15,509 bases of DNA, from the NCBI GenBank assembly GCA_035947875.1, contig DASZJQ010000178.1, forward strand, positions 1 to 15,509, read 5' to 3'. A program made the translations under genes and the position numbers. This DNA comes from Bog-473 sp035947875. Its GTDB lineage: Bacteria; Actinomycetota; Acidimicrobiia; Acidimicrobiales; RAAP-2. Below are positions 1 through 6,396 of this stretch, in pieces. The notes beneath the pieces were generated by a model. The model was not told the DNA's origin and ran no database searches. It was given only the letters and a program-made list of their open reading frames with translations. The first letter of the stretch is position 1. The number at the start of each line of letters is the position of its first letter.

Positions 1-39
1 TGAGCCCCTGCTTTTGATCGGGCGGAACTCTGGGCCGCG

Positions 40-68
40 GTGACCGGCGCATCGGGCGGCCATAGAGT
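40..68 (+). promoter_or_regulatory. candidate promoter of the carboxypeptidase-like gene
   Basis: A GTGACC element (40-45) and a TAGAGT element (63-68) are separated by 17 bp. Transcription would begin about 7 nt after the -10 box, at or one base before the ATG at 77. No Shine-Dalgarno lies between, so the mRNA is probably leaderless. Seen by eye only; the -35 match is partial. Confidence 0.4.
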
Positions 69-76
69 GCGAACCG

Positions 77-1441
77 ATGGTCCGAAGCGACCTGCCTGGC
101 GAACGACGACGTCGTGCTCATGCCCGACGGCACGGGTTCAGCCGGGCCACTGAGGAGCGCTTGGCTGAGATTGGGCGCCAACTGCCACCGCCGAGCGAGG
201 CGGACCGCAAGATCATGGCGGCCGACCGCGCCGCGCGCCTCAAACGACGCCTCATTGTGGGCTTCGTGGTCCTCTTTGTCGTTGCCCTGGTGGTCGGGGG
301 TGCCGTGCAATGGCTCCGGCCGGTGTCCCCGCCCGCCCTGACCGCACTGACGTCGCCCGTGCGCATACCGGGGACAGCTCCTTCGTTGCCATGGCCCCCC
401 ACCGGCGAGGCGGCGCTGAGCGTGCAGGGTCTGGGCCCATTGGGGCATGTCCGAGAAACCCAGCCCGCACCCATCGCCGGGCTTGCCGGCGTGCTGACGG
501 CCTACGTCGTCTTGAAGGATCACCCCCTCTCCCCCGGGGGCGACTCCGGGCCCACCATCTCGGTGACGCCCCAGACGCTGTCCGCATACCAGTCCGGCCG
601 CGTGGCGGGCGAGCCCGAGGTCGCCGTGACCGCCGGCGAGACCCTGACCGAGCTCGACGCGCTGGAAGGGCTCCTCGTCGGCTCGGGCAACGACATGGCC
701 ACGCTCCTCGCCGACTGGGACGCGGGGACCACGTCGGCCTTCATCGCCAAGATGGACCTCACCGCCGGCGCCCTCGGCCTCGGCCACACCCACATCACCG
801 ATCCGAGCGGGGCGGATCCCGGCACCGTCAGCACCCCGAGCGACCTCATTCGCCTCGGCGAGGCGGCCATGGGGATCCCGGTCTTCAGACAGATCGTGTC
901 GCTCGGCGAGACGACCGTGCCCTCAGCCGGGCTCCGCTACAACCCCAATTTCGATTTGGGCCGGGACGGCATCGTCGGGATCGCGGCCGGGTCGGACACG
1001 GCCACGGACGGCTGCTACCTCTTCGCCGCGCAGAAGACGGTGAACGGGCAGACCGTCACCCTCTATGGGGCGGTGCTCGGCCAGTCCGGGCCGAACGGGC
1101 CCGACACCGCTGCGGTGGACGCGGGCGACGCACTGGTGAGGGCTGCGCTCCCGGCGATCAACGCCGTTCCGGTCTTCCCGGCCCGACACGTGGTCGGTGA
1201 GCTCTCCGCACCGTGGGGTGCGTCGGCACCGGTCATGGTGGCCGAGCCGGTGACCGTCATCGGCTGGCCCGGCCTGAGCGTTCCCGTGACCGCCCGGCTC
1301 AACACGTTCAGCGTGCCGCTGGTGGCCGGGGCCGAGATCGGGGTTCTTCAGGTGCGCCAGGGTTCACATGTCACGACCGGGACATTGAACAGCGGCGCAG
1401 CGCTCTCGGGACCCTCCGCGTCCTGGCGCCTCACACGCTGA
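77..1441 (+). CDS. membrane-anchored D-Ala-D-Ala carboxypeptidase-like protein (S11 fold), catalytic motifs lost
   Basis: The 454-residue protein has a basic cytoplasmic tail (1-58), one membrane segment (about 59-80), a Pro/Ala-rich linker, an S11 peptidase-like domain (about 125-360) and a C-terminal beta-rich segment (about 370-454) placed like the C-terminal domain of PBP5-type enzymes. The family is recognisable from the TAYVVLKD stretch (141-148), the SGN motif (203-205) and the HITDPSG segment (239-245). Active S11 enzymes carry SxxK just before the TAYVVLKD stretch; here that position reads G135-L-A-G138, so both nucleophile and general base are absent. The KTG motif is also replaced, by A-A-G at 303-305. 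Only SGN remains of the three motifs. I infer an extracytoplasmic peptidoglycan-binding or regulatory pseudoenzyme rather than a working carboxypeptidase. The frame is intact, arguing against simple decay. The ATG was chosen because a -10 box ends 8 nt before it. Confidence 0.8.
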   Translation: MVRSDLPGERRRRAHARRHGFSRATEERLAEIGRQLPPPSEADRKIMAADRAARLKRRLIVGFVVLFVVALVVGGAVQWLRPVSPPALTALTSPVRIPGTAPSLPWPPTGEAALSVQGLGPLGHVRETQPAPIAGLAGVLTAYVVLKDHPLSPGGDSGPTISVTPQTLSAYQSGRVAGEPEVAVTAGETLTELDALEGLLVGSGNDMATLLADWDAGTTSAFIAKMDLTAGALGLGHTHITDPSGADPGTVSTPSDLIRLGEAAMGIPVFRQIVSLGETTVPSAGLRYNPNFDLGRDGIVGIAAGSDTATDGCYLFAAQKTVNGQTVTLYGAVLGQSGPNGPDTAAVDAGDALVRAALPAINAVPVFPARHVVGELSAPWGASAPVMVAEPVTVIGWPGLSVPVTARLNTFSVPLVAGAEIGVLQVRQGSHVTTGTLNSGAALSGPSASWRLTR

Positions 1442-1466
1442 TCGGACGGCGTCACCACGGCATCGG

Positions 1467-2573
1467 TCAGGGGTCGTCCCCGGGCAACGACCGCCGCATC
1501 GCCGCGTGCAGGCGTTCGAACGTGAGCATCCCCAGATAGCGATTCCCGTTGAAGACGGGAATGGCCGGCGCATCATGCTGGAGCAGTTCGGCCAGGGCCA
1601 CGCGCAGCGAGGTGCCCAGGGGAATGCGGGCGGGGAACGGCCTGAGGTGCTCACCGACGGTGCCTTCATAAGGGGGTTCGGGCTTGACCCATCCCTGGGC
1701 CACGCCGTCGCTGAGGGTGATGGCCCAGTCCTGGGCGGTGCCATGCACCATCTCGGCTACGTCGGCCATTGACTGGCCGGGCCGACAGATCGGCGGATTG
1801 ACGAGGTCGTCTTCCTTGACGTCGACCACGGCCAGGCGCTTGACGCCGCGATCCTCGCCGACGAACTCCGCCACGAACGGAGTGCCCGGTTGACCGAGGA
1901 TCTCGGGCGGGGTGGCGTACTGCTCCAGGTGCCCACCCACCGACAGCACCGCGATCCGATCAGCCAGCTTGGCCGCCTCGTCGATGTCGTGGGTGACCAT
2001 GACGATGGTCTTCTTGATCTCCTTCTGCAGATCAAGCAGAAGGTTCTGCAGGCGTTGGCGCGTCACGGGGTCGACCGCGCCGAAGGGTTCGTCCATGAGC
2101 AGCACCGGCGGATCGGCCCCCAGGGCTCGGGCAACGCCGACGCGCTGCCGCTCACCGCCGGAGAGCTCGTGCGGATAGCGCCGGGCGTACTGATCGTGAT
2201 CGAGCCCGACCAGGTCCAGCAGCTCCCGCACCCGGTCTCTGACCTTGTTCTTGTCCCACCCCAACAGGCGGGGCACGACCGCAACATTGTCCTCGACCCG
2301 GCGGTGCGGGAAGAGCCCCCCCTGCTGGATCACGTACCCGATGCCACGACGGAGCTCCACCGCATTCATCCCGAGCACGTCGCGACCGTCAATGAAGATG
2401 TGCCCTCCGGTTGGCTCGATGAGGCGATTGATCATCCGCAGGGTGGTGGTCTTGCCGCACCCCGATGGCCCGACCAGGACGCAGAGCTCGCCGTCGACCA
2501 CTTCGAGGGTCAATCCGTCAACGGCCGCAGGACCGTTGTCGTAGTGCTTGGTCACCGCGTCGAGCGAGATCAT
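1467..2573 (-). CDS. osmoprotectant (glycine betaine/choline-type) ABC transporter ATP-binding protein with C-terminal CBS region
   Basis: This is the cytoplasmic ATPase that would power the importer made by the divergent permease and binding-protein genes. From the chosen ATG the protein has 368 residues: Walker A GPSGCGKTT (35-43), Q-loop (about Q84), signature LSGGERQ (137-143), Walker B VLLMDEP (157-163) and the H-loop histidine H195. A C-terminal region (about 256-363) looks like a CBS pair, the second better preserved (AIPVFNGNRYLGML). This is the ProV/OpuCA/OpuA-ATPase architecture, in which the CBS module senses ionic strength in studied relatives. An in-frame ATG lies 7 codons upstream (2594), but I prefer 2573: a TAGCGT box ends 8 nt before it and overlaps the upstream codons. 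The gene converges on the carboxypeptidase-like gene with only 25 bp between stops. Assignment to the osmoprotectant class is firm; substrate is inferred. Confidence 0.9.
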   Translation of the reverse strand: MISLDAVTKHYDNGPAAVDGLTLEVVDGELCVLVGPSGCGKTTTLRMINRLIEPTGGHIFIDGRDVLGMNAVELRRGIGYVIQQGGLFPHRRVEDNVAVVPRLLGWDKNKVRDRVRELLDLVGLDHDQYARRYPHELSGGERQRVGVARALGADPPVLLMDEPFGAVDPVTRQRLQNLLLDLQKEIKKTIVMVTHDIDEAAKLADRIAVLSVGGHLEQYATPPEILGQPGTPFVAEFVGEDRGVKRLAVVDVKEDDLVNPPICRPGQSMADVAEMVHGTAQDWAITLSDGVAQGWVKPEPPYEGTVGEHLRPFPARIPLGTSLRVALAELLQHDAPAIPVFNGNRYLGMLTFERLHAAMRRSLPGDDP

Positions 2574-2581
2574 GCGCCATA

Positions 2582-2587
2582 ACGCTA
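2582..2587 (-). promoter_or_regulatory. candidate -10 box for the ABC ATPase gene
   Basis: On the minus strand this reads TAGCGT, with 8 nt to the ATG at 2573 and no Shine-Dalgarno between. A convincing -35 element was not found. It decides between the 2573 and 2594 starts, since a start at 2594 would lie upstream of the box. Confidence 0.35.
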
Positions 2588-2647
2588 GTGGCATCGCGGC
2601 CGGTCAGGCCCGGAAGGCCAACGGTGCGCCACAGGGACCGGGACCGG

Positions 2648-2653
2648 TAGCGT
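2648..2653 (+). promoter_or_regulatory. candidate -10 box for the osmoprotectant permease operon
   Basis: TAGCGT lies 7 nt before the ATG at 2661, the same hexamer and nearly the same spacing as on the opposite strand for the ATPase. The 87-bp divergent region also holds GACCGG twice (2636-2641, 2642-2647) and once inverted (2600-2605). No clear -35 and no Shine-Dalgarno. Confidence 0.35.
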
Positions 2654-2660
2654 CGTTCGA

Positions 2661-3338
2661 ATGGTGCTGGGCAACGTGATCCAGTGGAGCTTCATCACGC
2701 AGCAGTGGTCCGAGATCCAGGCCGACCTCGTGCAGCACATCGAGCTCACCGTCATCGCCGTGGCCATCGGGCTCTGCATCTCGGTCCCGCTGGCCCTGGT
2801 GGCCTGGCGCCTGCCCATCACCCGGGCCCCCCTGGTCGGCTTCGCCAGCCTGCTGTACATCATCCCGTCGGTGGCGCTCTTCGCCATCGTCGGCGCCTAC
2901 ACCGGCTACATCGCCTCGTACACGACGGCCGAGATCGCGCTGGTGGGGTACACCATGCTCATCTTGATGTGGAACACGCTGGCCGGGTTGGCCGCCGTGC
3001 CGGAAGAAGCCCGCGAAGCGTCGGTGGCCCTGGGCAACACGCGCTCGGCCACGCTCTGGCGGGTCGAGCTCCCCCTGGCCCTGCCCTACATCTTCGCCGG
3101 ATTGCGCGTGGCCACCTCCACCGTGGTCGGCCTGGTGACGGTGACGGTCTTCATCGGGCTGGGCGGGCTGGGCCAGCTCATCCAATACGGCTTCAACACC
3201 GCCTTCACCACACCGATCATCGTGGCGCTGGTGCTGGCGATCGCCCTGGCGGCCGTCTTCGATCTCTGCCTGGTCCTGCTCGAACGGGTGACCGTCCCGT
3301 GGAGCCGATCGACCCGGCGGGTCGCGGCGCGGGCCTGA
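2661..3338 (+). CDS. osmoprotectant ABC transporter permease (first subunit)
   Basis: The 225-residue integral membrane protein has about five to six hydrophobic segments (roughly 27-48, 58-80, 90-112, 142-170 and 184-208). A cytoplasmic coupling loop of the binding-protein-dependent permease family covers about 115-141 (EEAREASVALGNTRSATLWR followed by VELPLALP), which is where the ATPase docks. Length and motif fit the short OpuCB/ProW/YehW-type permeases, not the longer E. coli ProW. The next permease starts one base after this stop, so the two are cotranscribed and very likely form a heterodimeric pore. The ATG at 2661 is supported by a nearby -10 box rather than by a ribosome binding site. 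Together with the divergent ATPase and the binding protein downstream it makes a complete importer. Confidence 0.9.
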   Translation: MVLGNVIQWSFITQQWSEIQADLVQHIELTVIAVAIGLCISVPLALVAWRLPITRAPLVGFASLLYIIPSVALFAIVGAYTGYIASYTTAEIALVGYTMLILMWNTLAGLAAVPEEAREASVALGNTRSATLWRVELPLALPYIFAGLRVATSTVVGLVTVTVFIGLGGLGQLIQYGFNTAFTTPIIVALVLAIALAAVFDLCLVLLERVTVPWSRSTRRVAARA

Positions 3339-3339
3339 C

Positions 3340-4077
3340 ATGAACTTCTTCCATCAGGTGGTGAGCTACTTCGGCGACGGGGCCAACTGGACCGGCCCGA
3401 CCGGCATCCCGACGCTCTTCTACCGCCAGTTCATCCTCTCGGCCACGGTCATCGTCGTCGCCATCGCGCTGGGTGGGGGAGCCGGCGTGGTCCTCGGCCA
3501 TACCGGCCGCGGCTCGTTGGTGGCGGTCAATTCGGCCAACGCCTTCCGGGCCGTGCCCAGCCTGGCCCTCCTGACGCTCTTGGCCATCAGTCCCCAGGTC
3601 TCACTGAAGTGGGGCGGCTTCCTGGCCTCGTTCATCGCGCTGACCGTGCTGGCCGTGCCGCCCATCTTGACCAACACCTACGTCGGAATCCGGGAAGTGG
3701 ACGCCGACGTCACCGACGCCGCCCGGGCCATGGGGCTCAGGGGTGGGCAGATCATGGGCCGCGTGGAGCTGCCCCTGGCGCTGCCCTTCATCGTGGCCGG
3801 CATCCGCACGGCCGCCATCGAGGTGGTGGCCACGTCCACCCTGGCCGCCTACGTCAGCTACTCGGACCTGGGGACGCCCCTGTTGGCCGGCCTCAGCAGC
3901 AACAACAGCGTCGAGGCGTTCTGCGCCTCGCTCCTGGTCATCCTGCTGGCCGCTCTCTTCGCCGTCGCTCTTGGTCTGCTCCAACGAGCGGTCACCCCGG
4001 CCGGGCTGCGCCATCACCGCCGAGCCGGGAACATGTTGGCCCCGGCCCCCGCCGTCGAGGGGGCGGCGGCGGCCTGA
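3340..4077 (+). CDS. osmoprotectant ABC transporter permease (second subunit)
   Basis: The 245-residue membrane protein is the second permease of the importer. Hydrophobic segments lie at about 31-53, 70-85, 93-112, 148-172 and 194-216. The coupling loop spans about 121-150 (DADVTDAARAMGLRGGQI and then the same VELPLALP run as in the first permease). An N-terminal stretch (1-28) rich in aromatic residues and glycine precedes the first segment, as in OpuCD/YehY-type subunits. The C-terminal 25 residues are Ala/Pro/Arg-rich and unlikely to be in the membrane. The start is one base after the preceding stop, typical of translational coupling; no separate Shine-Dalgarno is needed. The binding-protein gene follows after a 151-bp gap with its own promoter-like sequence. 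Confidence 0.9.
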   Translation: MNFFHQVVSYFGDGANWTGPTGIPTLFYRQFILSATVIVVAIALGGGAGVVLGHTGRGSLVAVNSANAFRAVPSLALLTLLAISPQVSLKWGGFLASFIALTVLAVPPILTNTYVGIREVDADVTDAARAMGLRGGQIMGRVELPLALPFIVAGIRTAAIEVVATSTLAAYVSYSDLGTPLLAGLSSNNSVEAFCASLLVILLAALFAVALGLLQRAVTPAGLRHHRRAGNMLAPAPAVEGAAAA

Positions 4078-4099
4078 CCTGCCACGTTGACCCGCCACC

Positions 4100-4129
4100 T
4101 TGACAATCCTGAGTGAACTACTCAAGATT
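4100..4129 (+). promoter_or_regulatory. candidate promoter/operator of the osmoprotectant-binding protein gene
   Basis: A perfect TTGACA (4100-4105) is followed 18 bp later by AAGATT (4124-4129). Two inverted repeats overlap it: CTTGA (4099-4103) with TCAAG (4122-4126), and TGAGT (4110-4114) with ACTCA (4120-4124). This would give the binding protein its own transcription and a leader of about 90 nt, consistent with a need for excess binding protein over pore. The inverted repeats could be a repressor site; no known operator was recognised. Confidence 0.45.
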
Positions 4130-4214
4130 ACGTCCGTCGTTACAGTCGTGTGACGAAACAGGGTTTGCCCCAATTGCAATACGGGTACCGGTAGCACCAC
4201 TCCATTCCTCGAAG

Positions 4215-4222
4215 AAAAGGAA
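4215..4222 (+). promoter_or_regulatory. ribosome binding site of the binding-protein gene
   Basis: AAAAGGAA lies 6 nt before the ATG at 4229. This purine-rich site fixes the start and contrasts with the SD-less starts of the two permease genes and the ATPase. Confidence 0.6.
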
Positions 4223-4228
4223 CCGCTC

Positions 4229-5134
4229 ATGCGCTTGACCCGCCTCCTGATGGGAGCTGTTGCGCTGACCATGCTGGTCACCCTCGGCACCTCGGCCGTC
4301 GCTTCGGCGGCCTCGAAGCCGACCATCATCATCGGCTCGACCAACTTCGAGGAGCAGGCCATCGTGGCCAACCTCTACGGCGACGTCCTCAAGAAGGCCG
4401 GGTACCCGGTGACGGTGGAGCCGGCCGCCGGCACCCGGGCCATCGTGGTGCCCGCCATCAAGAGCGGGCAGATCGACCTCGAGGCCGACTACGCCGGCTC
4501 ACTGGTCAACTTCTTGAACAACGGCGTCTCCACCCCGGTGGCCGACAGCCTGGCCACGGCCGTGCCGAGCCTGAAGAGAAGCCTGAACCCCTCCGGTGTC
4601 ACCGTGCTCACCCCCGCCCCGGCCCTCGACACCAACGTCTTCGTGGTGACCAAGGCCACGGCCAGCAAGTACCACCTGACCACCATCTCGAGCCTGAAGC
4701 CGGTCGCCTCCAAGCTGGTGCTCGGCGGCCCACCCGAATGCCCGACCAACGCCGGCTGCCTGCCGGGCCTGGAGAAGACCTACGGCTTGAAGTTCTCCAG
4801 CTTCAAGGCCACCGACGAGGCCGGTCCGATCAGCGTGGCCGCCCTCAAGAACGGCGAGGTCCAGGTGGTCGAGCTGTTCTCCAGTGACGGCAATGTGGTC
4901 TCCAACAATTTCGTCGCCCTCAAGGACAACAAGAACCTGGAGGCGGCCGACTACATCACCCCGGTCATCCGCACCTCGGTGGACTCGAGCCAGGTGGCCG
5001 CCGCCATCAACAAGGTGTCGGCCAAGCTGACGACGGCGCAGATCTCCAAGTTGAACCTCCTGGTGACCGGTCCCCAGAAAGAGGCGCCCGCCGCCGTGGC
5101 CCAGACCTGGTTGCAGCAACAGGGTCTGGGCTGA
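4229..5134 (+). CDS. secreted osmoprotectant (glycine betaine/choline-type) substrate-binding protein
   Basis: The 301-residue extracytoplasmic receptor delivers the solute to the permease pair. Residues 1-27 form a Sec signal peptide (basic start, hydrophobic core, AVA/ASA cleavage region near 25-27). The mature part opens with IIIGSTNFEEQ (33-43), matching the GSKNFTEQ region of OpuCC/OsmF/YehZ receptors. EADYAGS (85-91) corresponds to the family's EYTGT loop, whose tyrosine (Y88) belongs to the aromatic cage for quaternary ammonium groups. GGPPECPTNAGCLPG (166-180) is a hallmark segment with two cysteines, C171 and C177, likely disulfide bonded. Unlike most receptors of single-membrane bacteria it has no lipobox cysteine, so it appears soluble or otherwise retained. 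It follows the permeases but has its own promoter-like sequence and ribosome binding site. Family is sure; the exact ligand is inferred. Confidence 0.92.
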   Translation: MRLTRLLMGAVALTMLVTLGTSAVASAASKPTIIIGSTNFEEQAIVANLYGDVLKKAGYPVTVEPAAGTRAIVVPAIKSGQIDLEADYAGSLVNFLNNGVSTPVADSLATAVPSLKRSLNPSGVTVLTPAPALDTNVFVVTKATASKYHLTTISSLKPVASKLVLGGPPECPTNAGCLPGLEKTYGLKFSSFKATDEAGPISVAALKNGEVQVVELFSSDGNVVSNNFVALKDNKNLEAADYITPVIRTSVDSSQVAAAINKVSAKLTTAQISKLNLLVTGPQKEAPAAVAQTWLQQQGLG

Positions 5135-5179
5135 CGCGCTGACCCCACAGACGGGCTAACTCGATCGACAGTGAGGAAG

Positions 5180-5196
5180 GGCCGGCACGCCCGGCC
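5180..5196. terminator. possible hairpin between convergent genes
   Basis: GGCCGG (5180-5185), a 5-nt loop and CCGGCC (5191-5196) can form a 6-bp GC-only stem in the 112-bp gap between the binding-protein stop and the rhodanese stop. There is no T-tract on either side, so it would be at best a weak bidirectional terminator. Confidence 0.25.
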
Positions 5197-5247
5197 GACT
5201 GAGCCTGGCCGATCGGGACGCTGTCCCCCCGAAGGAACTGCGTCCGG

Positions 5248-5637
5248 CTAGGACGTTGCGGGCGGACGCGTGGGCAGCCCCGCCGCCTTCCAGGCCGCGA
5301 ACCCACCGTCGAGATCGGTGGTGTGCCTTCGGCCCAGGCTGATCAGACTGGCGGCGGCCAAGCTGGAGGCGTAGCCCTCCTGGCACATGATCACCACCGT
5401 GCGGTCGGCATCATCGGCTTCGGGCAACCGGTGGAAGCCCCGCGGGTCGAGCCGCCACTCCAGGTCGTTGCGCTCGACGATGAGGGCACCGGGCACCTCA
5501 CCGAACGCCGCCCGTTGGGCGGCCGGACGGATGTCGATCAACAGTCCGCCGTCGTGCAGGATCTGGCGGGCCTGCTCGGCATCGACCCGCCGCAGCAGTT
5601 GCCGGGCGTCGGCCAGCAGCCGATCGACCCCGCTCAC
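5248..5637 (-). CDS. single-domain rhodanese-like sulfurtransferase
   Basis: The 129-residue cytoplasmic protein is one rhodanese domain. LLIDIRP (about 32-38) is the conserved N-terminal block. The active-site loop CQEGYA (85-90) has the nucleophilic Cys85 that carries a persulfide, followed by a helix starting SSLAAASL. DLDGGFAAWKAAGLP is the usual C-terminal signature. It would move sulfane sulfur between thiols, probably on cysteine-derived sulfur given the upstream neighbour. The GTG at 5637 is chosen because it overlaps the TGA of the cysteine dioxygenase gene as GTGA, a typical coupling arrangement. A GTG three codons earlier (5646) is the alternative start. No separate ribosome binding site is visible. 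Confidence 0.88.
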   Translation of the reverse strand: MSGVDRLLADARQLLRRVDAEQARQILHDGGLLIDIRPAAQRAAFGEVPGALIVERNDLEWRLDPRGFHRLPEADDADRTVVIMCQEGYASSLAAASLISLGRRHTTDLDGGFAAWKAAGLPTRPPATS

Positions 5638-6188
5638 GGGGCCCACGCCGGATCGGCCCGGTACTCGGCCCGTTCGACCACCAGTGCCGGACCCTCCTGG
5701 CGGTAGAACGTCATCGACGCCATGGGCGGAGAGTAGACGTGGACACTGGTGGCCGGCACGTCACCAATGTTCACGATGTCGTGGATGTGGCTGGGGCCGA
5801 ACCCGGATCCTCCCCCGACGTCCAACGTGCGGTGGGTCAAGCCGCCACCCCGGGCGAGTGAGTGTTCCTCCAACGCACCGTCGACCACCCACAGCGCGCC
5901 CGATGAACCTCCGTGGTCGTGCAATTCGAGCCCCTGGTCCCTCGGCCAATGGATGGCCCAGATCTCCAGGTCGTCGGTGAGCTCCAACAGCTCGTAGGAA
6001 CGGGCCGACAGTTCGTGGCTCGCCCGCGGCAACACGTCGGCGAGCGATTCGACATAGCGCTGCACCAGGCCGAGGAGCTCCAGGGGGTCCGCCCCGGGGT
6101 CAGGTCCGGCCCGACCATCGGAGCCCTCCCTGGCCCGGGTGAGATGCGAGCCGGTGGATCCGGGTGTGTCGGCCTGCGTGATGGTCAT
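5634..6188 (-). CDS. cysteine dioxygenase-type non-heme iron thiol dioxygenase
   Basis: The 184-residue cupin-fold enzyme would oxidise cysteine (or a related thiol) to the sulfinate with O2 and Fe(II). The iron ligands fit H90 and H92 in LELHDHGG and a later histidine in HIHD (H134 or H136). The second-sphere catalytic triad of cysteine dioxygenases is intact as S148, H150 and Y152 in SVHVYSPPM. The position of the mammalian crosslinking cysteine is a glycine (about G97), as in bacterial enzymes. The ATG at 6188 is preferred because the open frame upstream to 6587 has no family similarity and runs into the divergent oxidoreductase gene; a weak purine run GAGAGAAGA precedes this ATG. The rhodanese gene overlaps its stop codon, pointing to a shared role in cysteine sulfur oxidation or persulfide handling. 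Confidence 0.9.
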   Translation of the reverse strand: MTITQADTPGSTGSHLTRAREGSDGRAGPDPGADPLELLGLVQRYVESLADVLPRASHELSARSYELLELTDDLEIWAIHWPRDQGLELHDHGGSSGALWVVDGALEEHSLARGGGLTHRTLDVGGGSGFGPSHIHDIVNIGDVPATSVHVYSPPMASMTFYRQEGPALVVERAEYRADPAWAP

Positions 6189-6249
6189 CGGCGTGTCTTC
6201 TCTCGGGTGCGCTTGCGGCTTGAGCGGAGCTAAATCTCTATTCCCGATC

Positions 6250-6277
6250 AGTTTAGTCGTCTTTATCCCACGATCAA
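6250..6277 (-). promoter_or_regulatory. candidate promoter of the cysteine dioxygenase-rhodanese operon
   Basis: On the minus strand TTGATC (6272-6277) and TAAACT (6250-6255) are 16 bp apart, in the only AT-rich patch of the divergent region. The leader would be about 55 nt. The match is moderate and judged by eye. Confidence 0.35.
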
Positions 6278-6381
6278 CCTCGGGCCCCATCTTCGGCGGG
6301 CAGTGCCGAGCCGCGTGCATCACGTTGGGCGGTGGGCCAAGGTAAGGCAGGCGCTGCCAAACCTGAGGCCGGCGCCACCAA

Positions 6382-6388
6382 GAGGGAG
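6382..6388 (+). promoter_or_regulatory. ribosome binding site of the flavin oxidoreductase gene
   Basis: GAGGGAG lies 8 nt before the ATG at 6397 and supports that start over other in-frame codons. Confidence 0.5.
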
Positions 6389-6396
6389 CCCCAGCC

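Noticed and set aside
4078..4228. Possible riboswitch in the leader of the binding-protein gene
   Set aside because: No known riboswitch consensus was recognised; a promoter with inverted repeats explains the gap adequately.
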